A DNA stretch of 53,561 nt from Flavobacteriaceae bacterium (lineage in GTDB: Bacteria; Bacteroidota; Bacteroidia; Flavobacteriales; Flavobacteriaceae). Every line of letters starts with the position of its first letter. The first letter of the stretch is position 1. Of the stretch, positions 8,901 through 18,286 are shown in pieces. Location of the stretch: contig NZMG01000006.1 in NCBI GenBank assembly GCA_002694465.1, positions 86,880 through 140,440 on the forward strand, written 5' to 3'. The translations under genes and the position numbers were made by a program. The notes below the pieces were generated by a model that saw only the letters and a program-made list of their open reading frames with translations, was not told where the DNA came from and made no database searches.

Positions 8901-9001
8901 TAGGTTGTAACGAAAACGTTATAGTATGTAAAAGCCTATGTTTGTTGACCTTTTCAATAACCATTATCAATCAACTTTTGTATCTTCACAAATCAAATTA
9001 A

Positions 9002-10300
<1,299 letters not shown>

Positions 10301-10322
10301 AATTTGAAAATTCTCGAAAATT

Positions 10323-10350
10323 AAAAAACCTGCGCTTATGCAGGTTTTTT
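10323..10350 (+). terminator. Terminator after eno
   Basis: AAAAAACCTGC at 10323-10333 is the exact reverse complement of GCAGGTTTTTT at 10340-10350, with a six-base loop. The T-rich 3' arm serves as the U-run. It lies 22 bases after the enolase stop. Confidence 0.88.
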
Positions 10351-10479
10351 AATTTTAATTGCTTCCTCATTAATTTAAGTTTTATTTAACCACTTCTAGT
10401 GGCGTTAGATGTTAAAAAATCGTGTAATATTTCGTAATTTAGCATTTCTAGTATAACCCTAATAAATCAAAATATATTT

Positions 10480-11766
10480 ATGTCAAGGATTGCAACGCTT
10501 GAAATTGATGGGAAAAAGTATGAATTCCCTATTACAGAAGGTACAGAAAATGAAGTAGCTGTGGATATAAGCAGTTTCCGTAGTAATACGGGAGGGGTTA
10601 TAACCTATGATCCTGGATATAAAAATACGGGTGCTTGCGAAAGTGCCATTACTTTTTTGGATGGTGAAAAAGGAATTCTAAGATATCGAGGATATGCTAT
10701 CGAAGAACTAGCCGAAAAAGCAGATTTCCTCGAAGTAGCCTACCTACTTATTTTTGGAGAATTACCATCGAGAGAACAACTTGAAAAGTTTCATAAAGAT
10801 ATTAGGGAGCAATCTATTGTAGCAGAGGATATGAAGAAAATCTTAGACGGTTTTCCATCATCTGCACACCCAATGGGAGTTTTATCATCCCTTACCAATG
10901 CATTAATAGCATTTAATCCTTCTTCGGTAAATGTAGATAGTGAAGAAGATATGTACCGTGCCATCGTAAAAATTATGGCAAAATTCCCAGTGTTAACCGC
11001 TTGGGCATATAGAAAAAGAGCAGGATTGCCCTTAGATTATGGAGATGATTCTTTGGGGTATGTAGAAAATTTCCTAAAAATGATGTTCAAAAAACCTCAT
11101 GGAGAATATGCTCAAAATAAAATAGTGGTAGACGCCTTAGATAAACTTTTAATTTTACACGCAGATCACGAGCAAAACTGTTCTACTTCTACAGTGCGAA
11201 TAGTTGGATCTTCACATGCAGGATTGTTTGCTTCACTTTCAGCAGGTATTAATGCGCTGTGGGGGCCACTTCATGGAGGAGCTAACCAAGCAGTTATAGA
11301 AATGCTGGAAGCTATTAAGGCAGATGATGGCGACACCAAAAAATATATGGCAAAAGCCAAAGATAAAGAAGACCCTTTCCGTTTAATGGGCTTTGGACAC
11401 AGAGTGTATAAAAATTTTGACCCTCGCGCAAAGATCATTAAAAAGGCTGCAGATTCTTTATTGGATGATTTAGGAGTTGAAGACCCTGTATTAGATATTG
11501 CAAAAGGATTGGAAAAAGAAGCTTTGGAAGACAAGTATTTTGTGGATAGAAAACTATATCCAAATGTCGATTTTTATTCGGGGATTATTTACAGAGCTAT
11601 GGGGATCCCTGTTGAAATGTTTACACCTATGTTTGCTTTGGGAAGACTTCCAGGATGGATTGCACAATGGAGAGAAATGCGTTTGCGTAAGGAGCCTATT
11701 GGTCGTCCAAGACAAATTTATATTGGAGAAACATTAAGGGCTTTTAAAGATATTGATTATAGATAG
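10480..11766 (+). CDS. gltA: Citrate synthase
   Basis: Citrate synthase condenses acetyl-CoA and oxaloacetate to enter the TCA cycle. The 428-residue product matches the bacterial type II hexameric form. It has the N-terminal beta domain (TYDPGYKNTGACESAITFLDGEKG), the catalytic His regions LHADHEQNCSTSTVR and GPLHGGANQAVIEM, and the GFGHRVYKNFDPRA signature with catalytic His. The C-terminus GRPRQIYIGE is also typical. Own terminator follows. mdh, the next cycle step's supplier, is far away at 42.5 kb. Confidence 0.97.
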   Translation: MSRIATLEIDGKKYEFPITEGTENEVAVDISSFRSNTGGVITYDPGYKNTGACESAITFLDGEKGILRYRGYAIEELAEKADFLEVAYLLIFGELPSREQLEKFHKDIREQSIVAEDMKKILDGFPSSAHPMGVLSSLTNALIAFNPSSVNVDSEEDMYRAIVKIMAKFPVLTAWAYRKRAGLPLDYGDDSLGYVENFLKMMFKKPHGEYAQNKIVVDALDKLLILHADHEQNCSTSTVRIVGSSHAGLFASLSAGINALWGPLHGGANQAVIEMLEAIKADDGDTKKYMAKAKDKEDPFRLMGFGHRVYKNFDPRAKIIKKAADSLLDDLGVEDPVLDIAKGLEKEALEDKYFVDRKLYPNVDFYSGIIYRAMGIPVEMFTPMFALGRLPGWIAQWREMRLRKEPIGRPRQIYIGETLRAFKDIDYR

Positions 11767-11785
11767 GTAATTACTAAAAGATATT

Positions 11786-11815
11786 AAGCATCCGCAAAAA
11801 CGGATGCTTTTTTTA
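11786..11815 (+). terminator. Terminator after gltA
   Basis: AAGCATCCG at 11786-11794 pairs exactly with CGGATGCTT at 11801-11809 around a six-base loop, followed by a T-run. It lies only 11 bases before the next ATG, so the next gene must have a promoter overlapping or following it, or be reached by read-through. Confidence 0.9.
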
Positions 11816-11825
11816 TATTTAGGGT

Positions 11826-12740
11826 ATGATTAAATTGAATATAAATGACGAAATATCAAGGCTTCGGGCTGTTGTTTTAGGAACTGCTGTAAGTAATGGT
11901 CCTACGCCTAAGCTACAAGATGCCTATGACCCAAAATCGGCAGAGCATATTAAAGCAGGAACCTATCCTGTAGAAGCAGATATGGTGAAGGAAATGGAAT
12001 CCGTGGCTGCGGTTTTTAAAAAATATGGTGTTACGGTGTATCGTCCAGACGTTATAAAAGATTACAATCAAATCTTTGCACGAGACATTGCTTTTGTGAT
12101 TGAAGATAAATTTATTTATGGGAACATTTTGGAAGATCGTTCTAAGGAAATAGACGCTTTAGATTACGTTATTGACCAGATAGATGATTCAAAAATTATA
12201 GAGTTTCCAGAAGATGCCCATATTGAAGGAGGTGATGTGATGCCTTGGGGAGACTATATTTTTGTGGGTACTTTTAAGGATAAAGATTATCGAAAATATA
12301 TTACTGCTAGGACAAATATGGAGGCCGTAGTTTATCTTCAAGAAATATTTCCGCATAAAAAAGTGGTATCGTTTTCCTTAAAAAAATCTAATTTCGACCC
12401 TCGGGAAAATGCATTGCATCTAGACTGTTGTTTTCAACCTCTTGGAAGGGGAAAGGCAATTATTCATAAAGAAGGTTTTTTAATTGAGGAAGAATATGAA
12501 TGGTTGGTGAATTTCTTCGGAAAAGAAAACTGTTTTCATATCACCAAAGATGAAATGTACCATATGAATAGCAATATTTTTTCCATTTCTCCTGAAGTGG
12601 TTATTTCAGAAAAAAACTTCATACGTTTAAACACGTGGCTTCGAAAAGAAGGCTTTACAGTTGAGGAAGTTCCCTATGCCGAAATTGCCAAACAAGAAGG
12701 GTTATTGCGTTGCTCTACCATGCCCCTAATAAGAGATTGA
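11826..12740 (+). CDS. DDAH-like amidinohydrolase/amidinotransferase family protein
   Basis: The 304-residue product belongs to the guanidino-group modifying (pentein) superfamily, closest by eye to dimethylarginine dimethylaminohydrolases. It has FARDIAFVIEDKFIYG near residue 80, the catalytic acid segment AHIEGGDVMPWGD, the His-containing LHLDCCFQPL near residue 200, and the C-terminal catalytic Cys in GLLRCSTMPL. The substrate cannot be read from the sequence: methylated arginine, arginine or a related compound are possible. A second pentein gene (ctlX-like) lies 1.5 kb downstream and argS further on, which suggests arginine/citrulline metabolism. Confidence 0.82.
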   Translation: MIKLNINDEISRLRAVVLGTAVSNGPTPKLQDAYDPKSAEHIKAGTYPVEADMVKEMESVAAVFKKYGVTVYRPDVIKDYNQIFARDIAFVIEDKFIYGNILEDRSKEIDALDYVIDQIDDSKIIEFPEDAHIEGGDVMPWGDYIFVGTFKDKDYRKYITARTNMEAVVYLQEIFPHKKVVSFSLKKSNFDPRENALHLDCCFQPLGRGKAIIHKEGFLIEEEYEWLVNFFGKENCFHITKDEMYHMNSNIFSISPEVVISEKNFIRLNTWLRKEGFTVEEVPYAEIAKQEGLLRCSTMPLIRD

Positions 12741-12786
12741 TGTAATTTTTTTAAAAACATCCGACTTATCTCATAAATTACATCTT

Positions 12787-13596
12787 ATGAGAAAGTTGAT
12801 ATTTACATTTTTAATATTCTTTGTCACCTTCCAAGTGTTCTCACAGGGCGTTATAGATGGTTTTTATAAAGGGAAAGGTAATGCGTCTGCAGTTTTGGGG
12901 TTTGGCTTTGAAGACACGAAATCTTATTTTGCTGGAAGAGAAAAAATAGACTTGTCAAGAAGTCTTTTTTATGGAAATTTATATGGAGTCTATGGAATTA
13001 CAAACACCCTTGATGTCTCTGTATCTATACCATATCTTGTGAGTGATGACAATAGTGATTTTCAGGATATTTCAATTTTCTTAAAGCATAAAGTTTTTCA
13101 GAAAGAATTTGAAAAAGGAAAGTTTGAAATTAGTCTTGCAGGAGGGTTTTCAACGCCATTAAGTGATTATAGTATTGGAGGATTAAATGATATTGGACAA
13201 CAAGCCACAATTTTTGAAACGAGGGGTGTATTTCATTATCAATGCCATTCAGGTTGGTTTACAAGTTTACAAAGTGGCTATTCCTTTAAACTTGAAGAAG
13301 TACCCAATAGTTTCCCATTTGTTATAAAAGCCGGTCGTGCTTCGTCCAAATGGTATTATGATATTTACTATGATTTTCAGCACTCATTTGGTGGAATTGA
13401 TTATTTAGGGACACCAAGTCCTCAAAATTTTAGAGCATTTGGTGTTGATTACCATAAAGTTGGGGGGACTGTCTATAAGCCTTTTTCAAATAATATAGGA
13501 GCCTATGTTTCTCTATCCTATGTGCTCTCAGGACGCAACGTATTTCAAGGGCCAGCGTATGGGATAGGAATCGTTTATAATTTTAAAAATGATTAA
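12787..13596 (+). CDS. Predicted outer-membrane beta-barrel protein, function unknown
   Basis: I do not recognise this 269-residue protein beyond its general type. It begins with a clear signal peptide (MRKLIFTFLIFFVTFQVFSQ, cleavage after the SQ pair). The rest has alternating short amphipathic strands rich in Tyr, Phe and Gly, and ends in the aromatic strand GIGIVYNF, as outer-membrane barrels do. Such proteins are often annotated as transporters of the phenol-degradation MetA type, but that would be a guess here. It lies 46 bases after the DDAH-like gene and converges with the acetyltransferase gene. Confidence 0.6.
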   Translation: MRKLIFTFLIFFVTFQVFSQGVIDGFYKGKGNASAVLGFGFEDTKSYFAGREKIDLSRSLFYGNLYGVYGITNTLDVSVSIPYLVSDDNSDFQDISIFLKHKVFQKEFEKGKFEISLAGGFSTPLSDYSIGGLNDIGQQATIFETRGVFHYQCHSGWFTSLQSGYSFKLEEVPNSFPFVIKAGRASSKWYYDIYYDFQHSFGGIDYLGTPSPQNFRAFGVDYHKVGGTVYKPFSNNIGAYVSLSYVLSGRNVFQGPAYGIGIVYNFKND

Positions 13597-13605
13597 TAAA
13601 GGGTT

Positions 13606-14163
13606 TTAGTTTTCAATCGCTTTAAGCACTTTTGCAGGGTTTCCACCTACTAGAACATCATCAGGAATATTTTTTGTAACCACAGCACCTGCGGCAATCA
13701 CTACTCTATTTCCAATAGTCACTCCAGGGCAAATAATAGCACTACCTCCAATCCAAACGTCATTGCCAATGGAGATAGGTTTTGCAAATTCTTTCCCTGA
13801 ATTTCTTGCCTTGGCTTCTAAAGGATGTGTAGCTGTATAGATTTGCACATTGGGAGCTATCATTACGTTATGGCCTATGGTCACAGGCATCACGTCCAAA
13901 ATACAACAGTTATAATTAAAAAAAACATGATTCCCCACAGAGATATTATATCCATAATCACAATAAAATGGAGGCTCCACCCACAGATTTTTACCTGCCT
14001 TCCCAAAAAGTTTATAAATTAATTTACTTCGTTTCTCTTTTTGGGTTTCGTTTAGGTTATTAATTTCTTGAAAAAGTAGTTTGGCTTGCTCACGTTCATT
14101 AAATAGTACATTGTCCAAGGGGTCGTACATTTCGCCAGCAAGCATTTTTTGTTTTTCGGTCAT
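13606..14163 (-). CDS. maa: Sugar O-acetyltransferase (maltose acetyltransferase family)
   Basis: This enzyme would move an acetyl group from acetyl-CoA to a sugar hydroxyl. The 185-residue product starts MTEKQKMLAGEMYDPLD, the Mac N-terminal domain of maltose/galactoside acetyltransferases. A left-handed beta helix of hexapeptide repeats follows (IGHNVMIAPNV, IGNDVWIGGSAIICPGVTIG, VVIAAGAVVTKNIP). The catalytic His is in YTATHPL. It is the only minus-strand gene in this part and converges with the barrel gene nine bases away. The natural acceptor is unknown, so the symbol is by family only. Confidence 0.9.
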   Translation of the reverse strand: MTEKQKMLAGEMYDPLDNVLFNEREQAKLLFQEINNLNETQKEKRSKLIYKLFGKAGKNLWVEPPFYCDYGYNISVGNHVFFNYNCCILDVMPVTIGHNVMIAPNVQIYTATHPLEAKARNSGKEFAKPISIGNDVWIGGSAIICPGVTIGNRVVIAAGAVVTKNIPDDVLVGGNPAKVLKAIEN

Positions 14164-14257
14164 ACTATTATTGTGAATTAAATACTAAGTTACCTATAAG
14201 AATTGGTAAATTCAATTGCAAAAACAGCTATTTTTACAGTCTGTAAAACGAATTTTA

Positions 14258-15190
14258 ATGAGTCAAATTACCAACACCCTTTTAATGATTCGCCCTGTGG
14301 CTTTTAGAATGAATGAAGAAACAGCGGTAAACAACTATTTTCAAGAAGATATCGACATTAAAAATGCTGAAATTAATGCAAAAGCTCAAGCAGAATTTGA
14401 TGCATTTGTAGAAAAATTAAGGGCCGTTGGGGTAAATGTGATCGTTGAAAATGACGACTTGTTAATGGATACACCAGACTCCATTTTTCCGAATAACTGG
14501 GTAAGTTTTCATGAAAATGGAATAGTAGCATTATATCCTATGTTTGCGGAAAATAGACGTCGCGAACGAAGAGAAGAGGTCATGGATAGATTAGAAGCTG
14601 AGGGGTTCCTTATTGAAGGATTTATGGATTATACTACTGCCGAAGACGAAGGAATATTCTTAGAAGGGACTGGCAGTATTTTAATGGATAGAGTTAACGG
14701 AAAAGCCTATTGTGCACTATCACCACGTGCCGATGAAGATTTATTTATAGAATTTTGTGAAGATTTTGAATACGACCCCGTTATTTTTAATGCCTATCAA
14801 ACGGTCAATGGGGAACGTTTGCCTATTTATCATACCAATGTCATGATGTGCTTGGCAGAAAATTTTTGTGTGATTTGCTTAGACACCATCGACGATCCCA
14901 AGGAGCGAAAAGAAGTAGTGAAACAACTTCGAGAAAGTAATAAGGAAATTATCAAAATTACCGAAGCGCAGATGTATCAATTTGCGGGAAATATGCTTCA
15001 GGTTTTGGGCGCAAATGATAAGCGTTACCTTGTTATGAGTGCAGCTGCCCATAAAAGTTTAACCCCCGATCAAGTAGTAGCCATTGAAAAGCATTGTTCC
15101 ATTTTAAGTAGTGAATTAGAAACCATTGAAACTTGCGGAGGCGGTAGTGCACGCTGTATGATGGCCGAGGTGTTTTTACCTAGAGGTTAA
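14258..15190 (+). CDS. ctlX: CtlX-type arginine deiminase-related hydrolase
   Basis: I chose the ATG at 14258 because the family start is MSQITNTLLMIRPVAFRMNEET; the frame is open upstream to 14216 but those residues are not family-like. The 310-residue product is a pentein-fold enzyme annotated elsewhere as citrulline utilization hydrolase. Motifs are FPNNWVSFHENG, EGTGSILMDR, the His in YHTNVMMCL and the catalytic Cys in CGGGSARCMMAEVF near the C-terminus. It forms an arginine/citrulline neighbourhood with the DDAH-like gene and argS. The exact reaction is from family annotation and not from this sequence. Confidence 0.85.
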   Translation: MSQITNTLLMIRPVAFRMNEETAVNNYFQEDIDIKNAEINAKAQAEFDAFVEKLRAVGVNVIVENDDLLMDTPDSIFPNNWVSFHENGIVALYPMFAENRRRERREEVMDRLEAEGFLIEGFMDYTTAEDEGIFLEGTGSILMDRVNGKAYCALSPRADEDLFIEFCEDFEYDPVIFNAYQTVNGERLPIYHTNVMMCLAENFCVICLDTIDDPKERKEVVKQLRESNKEIIKITEAQMYQFAGNMLQVLGANDKRYLVMSAAAHKSLTPDQVVAIEKHCSILSSELETIETCGGGSARCMMAEVFLPRG

Positions 15191-15226
15191 TTTTGTACCT
15201 TTAGTAAAACTCAAAAAACACCTATT

Positions 15227-15433
15227 ATGAAAATTTTAAAAACTGCGCTCCTAGTTGTTGGTATTGTATTAATTGCCTTCGGATTGTATAATGCATTTGT
15301 TCCGCAGGAAGTTTTGGATGTGGGACCCCTCGAGGTGAGTGCAAAAGAAGGATTGAGTAATCAATCTCTTGCTATGATAGGCCTTGGTGTTGTGGCATTA
15401 ATTGCAGGTGCTTTTTTGAAAAATAGAAAGTAA
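15227..15433 (+). CDS. Small membrane protein, DUF3185-like
   Basis: The 68-residue product has two hydrophobic helices: about residues 4-24 (ALLVVGIVLIAFGLYNAF) and 48-64 (LAMIGLGVVALIAGAFL). They are joined by a polar loop and end in a basic tail. This layout and size resemble the DUF3185 family of unknown function. It lies 36 bases after ctlX and 65 before argS, so it may be cotranscribed with ctlX. No catalytic residues are visible. Confidence 0.65.
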   Translation: MKILKTALLVVGIVLIAFGLYNAFVPQEVLDVGPLEVSAKEGLSNQSLAMIGLGVVALIAGAFLKNRK

Positions 15434-15471
15434 CACGAGTCCTAAGGAGCACTAATCCTTGAAAATTCTTG

Positions 15472-15479
15472 TATCTTTG
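15472..15479 (+). promoter_or_regulatory. Promoter -7 element for argS
   Basis: TATCTTTG is a perfect match to the Bacteroidota -7 consensus TAnnTTTG. It lies 19 bases before the chosen argS ATG, implying a short leader and arguing against any start upstream of 15499. A TTG at 15459-15461 is too close to be a good -33 element. Confidence 0.6.
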
Positions 15480-15498
15480 CCCCTTCAAAAATGGGAAT

Positions 15499-17643
15499 AT
15501 GACTTTACAGGAAACACTTTCTGAGAAAATTAAAACGGCTGTTCAAAATTTATATAGTGCTAGTTTAGAGACTATTGAATTTCAAGCGACGCGTAAAGAT
15601 TTTGAAGGGGATATCACAGTGGTTGTTTTCCCCATGCTTCGCATTGTAAAAGGAAATCCTGTGCAAATAGGGGAGGCTATTGGGAACTACTTAATTGAAA
15701 ATGTTCCTGAAGTTTCCAAATTTAATGTGGTTCAAGGATTTTTGAATATTGTATTAAGTGATGCTTATTATTTAGATTTCTTCAAAACTGTTTCCGACTT
15801 TTCAACCTTTGGAATCCTTCCTCAAGGTACCGAAGCCATGATGGTGGAGTATTCCTCTCCCAATACTAACAAACCCCTTCATTTAGGTCATATTCGAAAT
15901 GTGTTGTTGGGGTATTCGGTTGCTGAAATTTTAAAAGCTTCAGGAAAAAAAGTCTACAAAACCCAAATTATAAACGACCGAGGGATACATATTTGTAAAA
16001 GTATGTTGGCTTGGAAAAAATTTGGTAAAGGGGAGAAACCAAGTACATATGGCAGAAAAGGAGATCATTTAGTTGGTAAATATTATGTGAGATTCAACGA
16101 AGAGTTTAAAAATCAACTTAAAGTAGCTTTAATAAATAGTATTATAGCCTATAAACAAGCTTTAAATTATAAGATTCATGGTAATGAAAGTAATTTGAAT
16201 GAATTGTTAAATACAATAGATACTGATAGTTATATATATTTTGAATGTTTAAAAAGTGCTTTAGTAGATTACATAAATTATAAAAATCCATCTCTGAAGT
16301 TGATTTCCTCAAATTCAGGAAATTACGAATTGATATTTTCTGATAATATTTTTAATTTATTAAATAATGTTGAAGACAATGAAATACTTAATTATAGAGA
16401 TGAGTTTTTAGTAAACTATTTAGATTGGATAAATGATGGAATACTTTTTGAAATTGACAAGGAGAAAAGAAAAAAATATCTTTCTGAAAAAGTAAAAGAA
16501 CGTGTAAAATCTTTTATTGAAACTCATTTTGAAAAAAACATTCCAATTTTAAGAGATGCTCAAGAAATGCTTCTAAAATGGGAATTAGGTGATCCTGAGA
16601 CAGTTCGATTATGGAAAAAAATGAATGGTTGGGTCTATGAAGGCTTTGAAGAAACTTACAAAAAAATAGGGGTTGATTTTGACAGTTATTATTACGAAAG
16701 TGACACCTACCTATTAGGAAAAGATAATATTGAAGAAGGACTTAAAAAAGGAGTTTTTTATAGAAAAGAAGATGGCTCTGTTTGGTGCGATTTAACGGCA
16801 GACGGTCTTGATGAAAAAATTGTGTTGCGAAGCGATGGTACCGCAGTGTATATGACTCAGGATATTGGTACAGCCATACAGCGAGTAAAGGATCATCCCG
16901 ATGTAAACGGAATGATTTACACCGTTGGAAACGAACAGGATTACCATTTTAAAGTATTGTTTCTTATCCTGAAAAAACTAGGCTATAGCTGGGCAGAAAA
17001 TTTATACCACTTAAGTTACGGGATGGTCGATTTACCTTCTGGAAAGATGAAAAGTAGAGAAGGAACAGTAGTAGATGCCGATGATTTGGTGGATGAAATG
17101 GTAGATACCGCAAGAGCAATTTCAGAAGAATTAGGAAAGATTGATGATCTTTCAACAGAAGAAAAAGCAGAGTTGTACAAAATTATTGGGTTAGGGGCGT
17201 TAAAGTATTATATCCTAAAAGTAGATCCCAAAAAACGAATTCTCTTCGATCCCAAAGAAAGTGTCGATTTTCAAGGAAATACGGGGCCTTTTATTCAGTA
17301 TACTTATGCGCGAATTCAATCGATTTTAAGAAAAGCGGGCACTTCGGCTTCGTTTACTGATTCTAATCTAAAGCTTGAAGATAAAGAGAAAGAGTTGCTG
17401 AAACAACTTCAGTTATTTCCTGAAAAAGTGCAAGAGGCGGCTTCCAATTATAGTCCAGCATTAATTGCTAATTATACCTATGATTTAGTGAAACTGTACA
17501 ATTCGTTTTTTCAAAATATTTCCATCTTTGGAGCAAATACGGAAGCTGAAAAGAATTTCCGTGTAGCTCTTTCCAAAGCGGTGGGAGAGGTTATTAAATC
17601 GGCTTTTGGATTGTTAGGAATTGGAGTTCCAGAACGAATGTAA
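15499..17643 (+). CDS. argS: Arginyl-tRNA synthetase with a large AT-rich internal insertion
   Basis: ArgRS charges tRNA-Arg. The family is normally about 590 residues; this product is 714. Family parts are intact: the N-terminal additional domain, the HIGH-type motif in NKPLHLGHIRN, INDRG, GDHLVGKYYVRFNEE, DAQEMLLKWELGDPE, LRSDGTAVYMTQDIG, SYGMVDLPSGKMKSREGT, and the anticodon-binding domain ending GIGVPERM. Between residue 207 and about 349, where relatives have roughly 20 residues, lie about 140 Asn/Ile/Leu/Lys-rich residues. The frame stays open throughout. The start at 15499 is chosen by the family N-terminus and a -7 promoter element just upstream. Confidence 0.96.
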   Translation: MTLQETLSEKIKTAVQNLYSASLETIEFQATRKDFEGDITVVVFPMLRIVKGNPVQIGEAIGNYLIENVPEVSKFNVVQGFLNIVLSDAYYLDFFKTVSDFSTFGILPQGTEAMMVEYSSPNTNKPLHLGHIRNVLLGYSVAEILKASGKKVYKTQIINDRGIHICKSMLAWKKFGKGEKPSTYGRKGDHLVGKYYVRFNEEFKNQLKVALINSIIAYKQALNYKIHGNESNLNELLNTIDTDSYIYFECLKSALVDYINYKNPSLKLISSNSGNYELIFSDNIFNLLNNVEDNEILNYRDEFLVNYLDWINDGILFEIDKEKRKKYLSEKVKERVKSFIETHFEKNIPILRDAQEMLLKWELGDPETVRLWKKMNGWVYEGFEETYKKIGVDFDSYYYESDTYLLGKDNIEEGLKKGVFYRKEDGSVWCDLTADGLDEKIVLRSDGTAVYMTQDIGTAIQRVKDHPDVNGMIYTVGNEQDYHFKVLFLILKKLGYSWAENLYHLSYGMVDLPSGKMKSREGTVVDADDLVDEMVDTARAISEELGKIDDLSTEEKAELYKIIGLGALKYYILKVDPKKRILFDPKESVDFQGNTGPFIQYTYARIQSILRKAGTSASFTDSNLKLEDKEKELLKQLQLFPEKVQEAASNYSPALIANYTYDLVKLYNSFFQNISIFGANTEAEKNFRVALSKAVGEVIKSAFGLLGIGVPERM
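16120..16545 (+). other. In-frame AT-rich insertion inside argS
   Basis: This stretch encodes ArgRS residues 208 to 349, of which only about 20 would be expected. My hand count gives 77 G+C in 360 bases (21%) for 16141-16500, against about 40% for 16861-16920 in the same gene. The encoded residues look helical and polar and I recognise no known domain. There are no intein splice residues (no start Cys/Ser with a terminal His-Asn pair), and I saw no flanking direct repeats. The exact borders are approximate. Confidence 0.8.
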
Positions 17644-17644
17644 C

Positions 17645-18286
17645 TTATTTGTGAAGCTCGTATTCTAAAGCAATGCGTACCAACCCTGCTGTGTTTCGAG
17701 CTCCTGTTTTTATCAGCATATTTCTACGGTGAGTTTCTACTGTACCAAAACTAATAAAGAGTTTTTCGGCAATTTCTTGCGTGGTACATTCTTCAAGAAT
17801 GAGTTCTAAAATTTCTTTTTCCCGTCTTGATAAACTCGGGAAAGGACTTTGAGCAATTTGTTGCGAGCTTTTAGTAACACTATTTACAATAATTTCGTTA
17901 ACTGTTTCATCCAGATAGGTTTTTCCGTTATAAACGTCTTGAATGGCTTCAATAATTTCATCTTGCCCAGCATTTTTTAAAACATAACCTTTTGCACCGT
18001 TTTTAAGCATCAATTTAATTAGACTACTCTCTTTATGCATAGAAATAGCTACGATTTTAATTTCTGGTGAAATTTTAATCATCTCTTTACAAGTATCAAT
18101 ACCATTAATGCCTGGCATATTGATATCGAGTAAAACAACATCTGGATTAAGTATATTTAATTTTTCAATACCCTCTTCACCGTCTAAGGCGGTACCAATA
18201 ACTTCGATTTCGGGATGGTTTTCAAGTAGAAGTGTCATCCCGTCGATTACCATTTTATGATCGTCTACAATGAGTACTTTTATCAT
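17645..18286 (-). CDS. NarL/LuxR-family response regulator
   Basis: The 213-residue product starts MIKVLIVDDH. The receiver domain has the acidic pair Asp8/Asp9, the phosphoacceptor Asp54 in VVLLDINMPG and Lys104 in GYVLKNAG. The C-terminal LuxR-type helix-turn-helix has LSRREKEILELI and LFISFGTVETHRRNML. I placed the start at 18286 because the frame upstream encodes no receiver residues and this ATG overlaps the kinase stop as ATGA. It is therefore translationally coupled to the sensor kinase and surely its partner. Targets are unknown. Confidence 0.95.
   Translation of the reverse strand: MIKVLIVDDHKMVIDGMTLLLENHPEIEVIGTALDGEEGIEKLNILNPDVVLLDINMPGINGIDTCKEMIKISPEIKIVAISMHKESSLIKLMLKNGAKGYVLKNAGQDEIIEAIQDVYNGKTYLDETVNEIIVNSVTKSSQQIAQSPFPSLSRREKEILELILEECTTQEIAEKLFISFGTVETHRRNMLIKTGARNTAGLVRIALEYELHK

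Noticed and set aside
15469..15498. An upstream start for argS adding ten residues
   Set aside because: The added residues overlap the -7 promoter element at 15472-15479, and the family begins at MTLQETLSEKI.
16120..16545. The argS insertion as an intein
   Set aside because: There is no Cys/Ser at the start junction, no His-Asn at the end followed by Cys/Ser/Thr, and no endonuclease motif; the length of about 140 residues is at the small limit of mini-inteins.
16120..16545. The argS insertion as a group I or II intron
   Set aside because: The reading frame stays open through the whole insert, and I saw no conserved domain V-like hairpin or other intron hallmark.
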